Assembly: GCA_905331475.1 (NCBI GenBank)
Contig: CAJNYU010003121.1
Span: forward strand, 1 to 64,000
Length of the DNA stretch: 64,000 nt
Reading direction: 5' to 3'
DNA from: Rotaria socialis
Taxonomy: Eukaryota > Rotifera > Eurotatoria > Philodinida > Philodinidae
This document shows positions 55,697 through 64,000 of the stretch, piece by piece (the stretch's first letter is position 1; each line of letters begins with the position of its first letter). The notes under the pieces are model-generated. The model did no database searches. It saw only the letters and a program-made list of their open reading frames with translations, and had not been told where the DNA came from. The position numbers and the translations under genes are program-made.

Positions 55697-57521
55697 TTAC
55701 TGTTTCTCCGTGTCGACAATTCGCTAAATGTATGATAACATCAATTAGCTACAAAAATGTTGCAAATTCATACGTACCGAGATACTAAGGTTCTCGAGTG
55801 GTCGATTCGACGCATTGGAGTACATTTCACTGAGCAGTGCCTGTGTTGCTGTGTTGTCACTGTTCTCATCATTGTCCATAGAATGACTTCGAGGATGACT
55901 CGAATTTATTGTATTTGACAGTATGGGCGATGGTAATGGTGAAATCTGCAGATCTGTTTTGAGTCCATAACTAAGAACAGTTTTTATCTTGTTTTGTTTT
56001 GTTTTTATGGATCAAATGGAGTTCTTCTTACTTTTTATTGTCGTTGAGATTGGTGCTAAGAGAATTAAGGGCATAGTTTCCATGTCCACTTTCTAAATCC
56101 TCACTTTCTTGGCCGGGGAAGGCATTGAAATCAATTTTTTCCGGTTTAATGTATAGTTTACGTGTAAATACTCGTTGGTACCGATCAACTATAACTGAGA
56201 CGAACATACCAATGGTGCCTACACCACTGAATGCACACATGATAGCAAGCAGACGTCCAAGAGGTGTGATCGGCACTATATCACCATAGCTAAACATGTA
56301 AAAAAATAAATAAAATAATGTTTTCGTGTCTCTTTCTTTCTCTTTCCATATGTGTTCCAAGTATAGTTTCTATGGAAACAAGCATTCTTACCCAACGCTA
56401 GTGATTGTTACAATACCCCAATAGGTAGCTTTCGGTATGGAATCGAATGACGAACTATTGCTGGAGCCCTCAACAAGATAAACAGCAGCACCAAAGAAAA
56501 ATGAAAATAGCGTTAATATGGCTGCCAAAGTAAGAAAATCAAACATGGACTCGTTCAACGTTACGACAAGGACACGTATTGTTTTCACATTTTTAAAAAT
56601 TCGATAAAATTTAAAGATACGAACACATCGAACAGCACGTAATAATGTCAAACTATTGAGAATGCTAACATTCTGCTCGTTCGGTTCAAAAACAAATCGT
56701 GTGATTAAGCCGATATAGAATGGAATGACGGAAATAATATCAATCCAATTCATGAAATCCTTGACGTACAGCGATAGTGATGGTGTGCTGAGAAGGCGTA
56801 GAATCAATTCAAGGGTAAAAAATCCAATACAAACCGTCTGAACTATATGAAATGGTGATGAAAAATAGGATCCGCACGTCTGTTCACTTAATTGAGTATC
56901 CATATGACTTATCGTATTATTTTTTACTGCAATTGAATACTCCTGATATTTTTTGTCGCATGCTTCTTCCGATAAATGTGAAAATTGTGGCAAAGTTTCG
57001 ACTGCCAAGGTAGTTGTAGAGATAAAAACAATAACTAACAAGAGAATATTAACCACTTTGGCGATGAATGAAAATTCTGGATACTCCATGGTGGCCCAAA
57101 TATATCGGCGACAACGATTTCGAGGTAAAGAAGTTTTTTCAAGTTCTTTCAAATTTTCATCTTCGCGTACCTGTGCAAGAGCATCCGGTCCCAAATCAAA
57201 AAATATAATTTCTTCAAGGAATGTATCGAGTGGTACTGAATTTGGTCGACGTATTCGACCTTGTGATTGATAATAATATAGAATAGCTTCAAAACATCCT
57301 CGATGATGATCAAAAAAATATTCATTCGTAACACTATCATAGTACTGATGGCGACGTTTTGCATTGCCTAATAATGTATTTGGATAAGCTTCCAGAGTAG
57401 ATTTGTATGTTTCGAAACGAACTCCACTTATATTTATAATAATACGATTTTGAGTTAAAATATTAATAGAGAAACGTCGTCGTTCATCTTCGATTGCCTG
57501 TTGTTGGAAGAAATTTTCCAT
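55697..57521 (-). CDS. Voltage-gated potassium channel (Shaker-type Kv)
   Basis: Four exons on the minus strand (56392-57521, 56032-56289, 55778-55970, 55697-55723) give 535 residues in frame. Domains: a T1 tetramerisation domain at about 28-130 (INISGVRFETYKSTLEAYPN); S1 with LLLVIVFISTTTLAVETL; S2 and S3; the S4 sensor TLLRAVRCVRIFKFYRIFKN with positives every third residue; S5; and the selectivity filter TITSVGYGD split by an intron between the two glycines' codons. S6 reads MCAFSGVGTIGMFVSVIVDR. The usual PVP hinge is replaced by FVS, as in modulatory or divergent Kv subunits. The carboxy tail is polar. It should form a plasma-membrane K+ channel. The last two exons rest on splice sites and an open frame only. 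An acceptor just before the ATG suggests a 5' UTR intron. Confidence 0.92.
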
Positions 57522-58066
57522 GTTGATGACATCCCTATGAAATGAATTGGTGTAGATTAAATGGTTAATTGCATGGATAGTAGAAGAAAAAGAAGTTGTA
57601 CGTTTGTATCAGGAAGATTTCATTCGCTGGTGACACTGTATCAAGAGATAATCAATTTTACCAGAGCTAAATGTCTATATTTCAAATTCATGCTGAATTA
57701 CTTCAGATACTATGAACAAGTTAGCTGTAAAAATTACTGGTAAGAGGAAGGTCTTATGGTTAGAGAAAATTTTCCTAATTATTTGTTAATTAATTTAAAC
57801 TAATCTATGTTTATACTAAAGGAACGCATTCCGAAAATTAATCCATATAAAGAATTAAGGTCAAATGAAAAAAGGTATACTGCATTTATCCTGTAATAGT
57901 TCATTTTCAGAAGTGTGAATACAATGAATGAGAAGAGCAAACACCTCACCAAAAGTTTCGATTACATACGGATGAAGTTGATGTGTAAACGTATCATTTG
58001 TCTTGAATAATTTCTGGCTTCGTCTGAATCAAAAAACACAAAACAAGAATTATAACAGAGTTTTAC

Positions 58067-58186
58067 CAAAGATGCATACTTCACAAATTTGTTTAACAAT
58101 CCGCCGTCGACAGATGGTGATTTTCGATTCATAACATCAACTGGATCGTGGCAATGCACAGATGAGAATGCATCTGATTCCTCCAT
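58067..58186 (-). other. Possible first exon of a short unknown gene
   Basis: ATG 58186 opens MEESDAFSSVHCHDPVDVMN, then SVDGGLLNKFVKYASL, ending at a GTAAAA donor. A following acceptor (GATTCAG near 58023) would add TKPEIIQDK and a stop, giving about 49 residues. No family was recognised. Confidence 0.28.
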
Positions 58187-59955
58187 GTTTTAGTGATCTA
58201 TAAGCACTTATGAACACGGAGAGAATAGCCAATTAAAAGACAGAATTTCAGTTAAATGGAATAAATCTGAAAATTCAGGTGTGTTGTTCAAAATCTTATC
58301 ATATGACTAATGACATCAAAATGTTAGTATTTTTAGTCATATTTAATATTGAATCAAGAAAATATGTTTTTATAATGATCAGCTAAATATTTTGAGCACC
58401 GACAAGATATGCTTTGAAACTTAGATTGTTTGAAGAACTCACTTTAATCTACGTCAATGCATTTCGAGCCATGGAAAACTGATGATTCGATTGATCCTTG
58501 GTATAGTGTAATACATTATTATTAGAGCAAAGATAAATTAGAATGAATGAAATATTATTGAATAGCAATTATTAGAAATCGAAATCCACATGCATCAGCG
58601 AATCTTCGGTAGAATCATGCGGCAGAGAGCAGTGAGATGTGTTTGATTGTAAAATTCAGTTACACACGAGTGACGGGATGAACATATGAATTTTCTGATT
58701 CAATTAAAATATCATGCTAAGTGAAATGTAATTTGTTTAGTAAAGATCCGCTCATGCGTTTGAATTTCTTTCTAATGGTCCAATAGGTGATTGATTCAGA
58801 TAAAAAAAAAGCATATTTGGGTCAAGGTTTCTTGGGGAAAAAGTCATTTTTGATGTTTATCAATCGAATATATTGAGAACAAACAAAAACCATTTGATTT
58901 AATTAAACGGTTTATTTTTGAATAATAATTCTTTCTCTAAATATGAAATTTTAGAAAATAAAAACTGCAAAATAATCAAAACTATGTTCAATGATAAGAA
59001 TTCTGTGCAGAACTCTGATTTTCAAATAGACCTTCTTGTTATTATATATCAATCGACGGTTTAAACAATTATTCGATCTCTCAGATAAATTTCAATATTC
59101 ATTTGGTCTCTGCGTATGTTATTTAATAAATTTGTCTGTATTGTTAGTATTATTTTTTTATAAGTTACTCACTGCAACAATATTAATAATATCCGATGTA
59201 TGAAAAATAAATTGTGTTGAAGTACTGCTATTTGGGATGAGTATGGTGTATGTAACGCTGTTTACTTGTTTTGTCGAATGATTTGTCTTTACCTGTGTTG
59301 CAAAGTACGTACTTTTATTTCTGATTCTTTATTATATTGCTTGGTTTGTAGCTTTGCTTTCTAACATACTCTTCACGAAAGACTATACACAAGATGCGCA
59401 TGTTGCACACGAGCCGATGTGCCTGAGCGATTCACACAAGTGAGTCTAGTCAAACGAAATAAATCTCGATGTGCCAAAAGATAGAGAAAAGAAAAAAGAA
59501 AAAGAAACATCATATATATAAACAAAATATCACAAAATTCTGCAATATATTATTGAAAGTCAGCTACTTCGGCTAAGACACAAAAATTCTAAAACCTATA
59601 GAATACTTTCAAATACGATTTTATGTACTCTAGGAGCACCTACAATAAGTTTTTTAGATGTATACGAACAGTTCGAATAAGTCTCGATAAAACATTGCAT
59701 ATGATATTTATTATAAAAATAAATGTATCATGTTTTCCAAACGAATATTGTACAAAATGTTCTATGTTTATGAGAAACTGACTAATCGGTTTTGTAGAGT
59801 AAACATTACTTGAAAAATCTTCTGTACCGCATTTCACCAGAATATAGCCATTTGTATGTTTAGTATTCTGATTATAACATTGTCAATACTCAATAAAATT
59901 AAAAATGTTTCTTTACGAAAATGATCACCCTAGCCCATACTCTCTGGAAGAATCC

Positions 59956-60012
59956 CCAGGGAGTCCGCGCAAATAAAGAATCACCAGGGGACTCACGACA
60001 GGGACTCCCTGG
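59956..60012. repeat. Inverted repeat with CCAGGGAGTCC arms
   Basis: CCAGGGAGTCC (59956-59966) and GGACTCCCTGG (60002-60012) are exact complements. A third related word, CACCAGGGGACTC, lies in the loop. Confidence 0.6.
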
Positions 60013-61239
60013 TGTGGTTGTGGGCGTGGATATACGTGGGTTACAAGGATATCGACAGACACATCGACCACCAAACATCTGCCTATACCATCAATCGATC
60101 GTGATCTATTGTTCTCAACTCGTTTTCATGTCTGTTAAAATGTTCAAGTATTCTTTTTTCGAAAATTAGTAGCTTATGATTTATTAATCATTATATTGAA
60201 GCGTCGGTACAAGTATTTTTTTCCGGTGATCATACGATTTTGTTTTGATTGCTATTTATTAAGTTTGTATCAACATTGCGTTTTGTCATTGAAATGTTAA
60301 TTTGTTGGATATATTCGATAAAATCATAATCATTTTCAATCTATTCGTTTACTTTCGAAAAGAGGAAAATTCATTAGCTTAATAATCATGCTTTGTTTCT
60401 TTTTTGTCAAGAAAGTGTGACAGTAACCGATCAATACTAAATTTTCTAGCGAAAAATCCTTTACGCATGATAATGACAATGTTTTGAAGAATTGTCTGCT
60501 CGTAAAAAATCTTGTGCTTTATTTCCTTCTATACTGGCACTATTTGTCATTTGTTTACGTTACATGGCATGATTAATTCTAAGTAGGAGTGATCGTTGTC
60601 TGTTGTAGTTCATAGTCTAATCATGCTTCTTGTTTTAAGATATTGACTTGCTTTTTGATGGTTTTCATTCAAGAGCGGCTTACATAGATCTTTGATTTTA
60701 TATAGTATTTCTTAGAATATAACTTTTTTTCTCTTTCTATCATCACAATACAGATATACCGTATCAGTGCTATGAAAAATGCTTCACATATTTGCACTAA
60801 ATTCTGATATTCTCTTGATATATTTAACACATTCAATAGTTTCAATAGATCTTAGACAAAGTAACTAGCCTTTCGTCGGATTTCCCCAAATTTTCTACTA
60901 TATGCACTACATAATTCTTCAATAAATCCTCTTCTCTAAGAAAAAACTTGTCTTCCTATCGCGTTCTTTTAAGGTTATTCATATTTCAAATTTACATCTA
61001 TATGCTATGATATAGAATATTACAACACATTGTAAATGTATAAAAATACAATGGAACAGCCAAAAAAAAAACTTCAAAAGAGAGAGACTCTTGAGTGCGA
61101 GATCTTGGTCTGACAGAAAGGCACAACCTCTTCTTTAAGATGCTGCTGATTGTAAACATGACACTAGATTGTAAATGAATTTACCAGGTGCAACATGAAA
61201 ACGATATAAAGATAGAAATTTAACAGATGTAAAACTCAG

Positions 61240-61560
61240 GTCGACTAATCCGACGACGGATTCTATCGGATTCTAAAACATCCGACGGAAGAATTTTAAA
61301 AAATATCAAAATTCTATTTAGTGCTAAAGAGCTTTTTAGAAGTTAAGTATAGCAGACTTTTTGGCGCATCGGATCCCAGAGTAGGATACAATCGGATATG
61401 TATCGGATTCCGATCCTGTGGATCCGAATCTCGATCCGAAACCCGGAATCCGACGGAATCTGTTGGTTCTTGTCGGTTTTCATGTAAGGTCCGATGCAAC
61501 CCATTTTCAGATCCGATTGGATCTGATTGTAGGAATGAACGACCTGGGAAGAGATAGCAT
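61240..61560. repeat. Degenerate GGATTC/TCCGA-word island E
   Basis: Variants of TCCGACGACGGATTC, ATCGGATTCT, CGGATCC, ATCCGAATC and GATCCGATTGGATC repeat without a fixed period. It is non-coding and resembles island D most. Confidence 0.55.
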
Positions 61561-61918
61561 CATAATTTAGTTTTTCGTATTCACTTCCATATTGTCGTGA
61601 AGTCAGAGAATTTTTAATATTTGAGGTTATTAACCTACAAAAATAAAATTAGAATATTCAGAACTTGTGAAGCTATTGCTAGATTATATTTTGCATCATT
61701 TACTGGTGGAAATTCATTTGAAATCTGAGGATTTATCTGTAGAAATTGTCTTGTATGTATCCGCTCATAATTTATTTTATTAACGGAAAATGAATTATAA
61801 TGAATTTGTAAAAATTAATGAGAAGAAGATTCGTTTCAGAATTAAATGATTCAAATTTATTTTCATACAATTACGATTATGTTAGATGATAACAATATAC
61901 ATTTATTGCTGATTTCAG

Positions 61919-62827
61919 TTACAAATAAGATTCATCACAACAGACATTTATTTGTATGGCTGTTGGTGCACCAATGTGTCGTATTGATTGAATGCGATTG
62001 CGATTAATGTATGGATATATTTTTAATATTAATTCAATAAATCTTTTCCGAAACATGTGTGCCGAAAGAATGTTCACAGAGAATGGTGTAGCATAAGAAA
62101 TATGAAATATAACTCGAAGAATTAAAAAAATCGAGTAAAAATGTGCTGTTGATTGATAAATGCTTGGAAACGATAAAAGTAGATCAGCTACGCATGGTGG
62201 TACAGTGAGTACTAGTTGCACTCCCACTTGAACGAGAAACATTCGAACTAATTGAGTTTCAGTACGACGATTAGTGGACAATGTTACATTTACCATCTGT
62301 TGTCTTTATATATTGCATACAGCATAGATCCGAATATTAGCACGAGAAGGGGTCCTAGACAAGAAAATATAATGAATTGAAAGATACTGTAGAATTGAAC
62401 AAAAACTGCATTACCTCGGGTACGACACCCCAATGCATCGTCGTTACTGATGTCTACTGTTACGAGAGAGATGATGAGCAAGCGTGAAAGACATATTGTT
62501 ACTGGAAAAATTACTGAAATGGCGTCGTTCTATTTTTGAAGAGCGAATACAATAAAAGAGTGCCAAAATAATTGATGAGTTTACATGAAATTGACGGCAA
62601 AATACTTATTCGTATTTGATAGTCATCCCCCAAAATACTAATAACAATAATTGTGGTAGAATATATTAGATTATTCAAGGAAAGTGCAATACAGTACAGA
62701 GAACACGCATTTTAAAGTGGCCAAGTATGACGATATTAAATCCATTACCAATAAAACTGGCACAAATGATCACTGGAAGCGCTATTTTCGCCAAATGAAG
62801 ACTCACTTTGCTTAATAAATCAGCCAT
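61919..62827 (-). pseudogene. Rhodopsin-like GPCR pseudogene
   Basis: Starting at ATG 62827, TM1 carries the GN motif (CASFIGNGFNIVILGHFKMR), then a TGA follows. TM2 continues in another frame (NNLIYSTTIIVISILGDDYQ, with the C of TM3 in SISCKL). TM3 and the DRY region are missing. TM4-TM5 resume as ICLSRLLIISLVTVDIS and FVQFYSIFQFIIFSCLGPLL. A frameshift near 62290 leads into NVTLSTNRRTETQLVRMFLV, TM6 (LVLTVPPCVADLLLSF) and TM7 (HISYATPFSVNILSAHMFRK), ending at TAA 61919-61921. At least two frameshifts or stops plus a deletion make it dead. It is not closely related to the pair at 12-18 kb. Confidence 0.8.
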
Positions 62828-64000
62828 TTATTCTCTGATGTAGTTATGAAATATCTGAATGTTCTGCTGTCATTAACACATTGTTATGAGAGTCAATATC
62901 ATTAATACAATTAATATTCATTATAAATATTTCAATTTATGAAGAATCGAATTTCTACTAATTAAAAAACTGGTAGCTTCTCGGCATTGCTGGGAGAATG
63001 AAGCTCAACTATGCAAGATGAGCTAGTAGCACGTAGAATTCTGAGAGAAAACAGTGTCTCGCAATTGTTTCGAATAATAGCGATACAATGGTAGTACTGG
63101 CAATTTAATAAACAGATGAAGAATAGAAAGTAATAAGAAAAATGCCTTCCTAGTATTAAACGCTTTTCTATTTTATATTATGAGTTCAAGAAAAGTAAGA
63201 GAAAAAAGTCACAATCTAAAAAAACAACTTGCCATGAAGTCATAGTTTTCGTTTCAAATGATTCTGCTCTAACAGTCCCAACGATCGTTTTGTTAATATT
63301 GAAGATTATTTTTGGAAATCTCAAATCTTTAAACATATGATAATGGGAATATTTTTCTTGAATATCGTTTGTCTATTTTCATCTTACGTGTTGTTGTAAA
63401 GGAATTCCATGAAGACTTTTAACTCTATCTATATTCTAGAAAAGCATTCAGAAAATATATTCCAACAATAATTTTCGAGCGTAAAAATCATTCAACTTCA
63501 GGAAATTCGATACATTCATTTACCGATAATAGATGAAAATTACAAAAAGTAATACACTCATGTTGATCATATCACAAAATATATGAAATAAGATGTTCAA
63601 TATTTTATATTCATTTAATGTTAAATGCATAATAGAAAATCCGAGTATTCGATAAAGCTTTTCTTTTTAGATTTGTTTGTATTACTGTCGGTACACTATG
63701 GTAGTCATAAAAATCCTTGTTATCTCTTAACAATACTTGTTGTAACTGTAGTATTTATAGAACATGTTTTTCTTTACACAAATACCAATGGATTGGTTGC
63801 AAGAATTCAAGCAAATAACAGTTCCCAAATACACGTTACTGATAAAAAAATGATGCCGGCATGAGGGTCGATGAGAAATATGTACTTAGTCAAAACAATT
63901 GAGACACATCAACACCGTCAAGTTTAACAGATTTCAAAAACATTTAGTCGTTTTGACATGAAACAGTGCGCTAGTTCAGCGTAAAAATAAAATAGTGTTT
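62828..64000. other. Window end, no gene confirmed
   Basis: The plus-strand frame at 63625-63864 has a hydrophobic stretch (IKLFFLDLFVLLSVHYG) resembling a signal anchor, but no further domain or splice partner is visible. Confidence 0.3.

Larger units (their letters stand above)
57522..61918. other. Long intergenic stretch
   Basis: Apart from a short exon candidate (58067-58186), a small inverted repeat (59956-60012) and island E (61240-61560), nothing is supported. The frame at 59640-59837 shows no motif. Confidence 0.5.

Noticed and set aside
63625-63864. 79-residue frame with a hydrophobic stretch as a membrane-protein start
   Set aside because: A single hydrophobic segment without any further domain or donor site near the window end is insufficient.
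1-64000. CRISPR arrays, rRNA genes, bacterial operons or origins
   Set aside because: No regularly spaced direct repeats, rRNA-like segments or operon-like gene packing were seen; the window is eukaryotic in structure.

Overview
The window looks like nuclear DNA of a bdelloid rotifer, probably a less compact genome than Adineta. The evidence is AT-rich sequence (roughly two-thirds A+T by eye), canonical GT-AG introns of about 50-110 bp, and animal gene families (Kv channel, CLIC, CacyBP, CD225, PLAC8, acid sphingomyelinase). These sit beside an OPT-family transporter and a methylglyoxal synthase, two families otherwise typical of fungi/plants/prokaryotes and of bacteria. There are also orphan rhodopsin-like GPCR copies of a type common in rotifers, an arginine ADP-ribosyltransferase relic, and many short decayed DNA transposons. 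The species is an inference.

Layout. 1-4.5 kb: the broken 3' end of an unknown gene, a decayed mariner with intact ends and target-site duplication, and two GC-richer islands of degenerate GGATCC/CCGGAA words. 4.6-9.8 kb: an acid sphingomyelinase gene killed by a 3.35-kb hAT element (8-bp target duplication, about 160-bp inverted ends) and by a nonsense codon; a GC-rich palindrome is nested in the hAT. 9.9-10.2 kb: a CD225/dispanin protein. 12.1-18.0 kb: two GPCR paralogues almost identical from the start codon to TM6 but divergent after it; the first carries a 222-bp direct duplication around a single N, best read as an assembly artefact. Between them lie a hAT MITE and a tRNA-headed SINE candidate. 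19.9-20.5 kb: a five-exon PLAC8 gene. 24.8-29.7 kb: a CLIC gene and an intact ten-exon OPT transporter with a TATA box. 30-34 kb: repeat-rich, with an internally deleted Tc1-like element. 34.6-36.7 kb: methylglyoxal synthase and a rotifer-type 196-residue protein. 41.7-43.2 kb: a lamin-tail gene end fused to an ADP-ribosyltransferase pseudogene. 46.7-49.9 kb: a huge intronless glycine-rich/collagen-like protein whose coding sequence appears to continue past an in-frame TAA. 51-55 kb: a GIY-YIG (Penelope-like) fragment, a six-exon CacyBP gene, a hAT MITE and a mariner fragment. 55.7-57.5 kb: a Shaker-type Kv channel lacking the S6 PVP motif. 61.9-62.8 kb: a GPCR pseudogene.

Across the window, five or six small hairpins with telomere-like GGGTGTGGGTGT arms, several perfect palindromes and five degenerate-word islands recur between genes. 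No operon-like cooperation is visible. The genes are independent housekeeping, membrane and acquired metabolic genes set among transposon debris.
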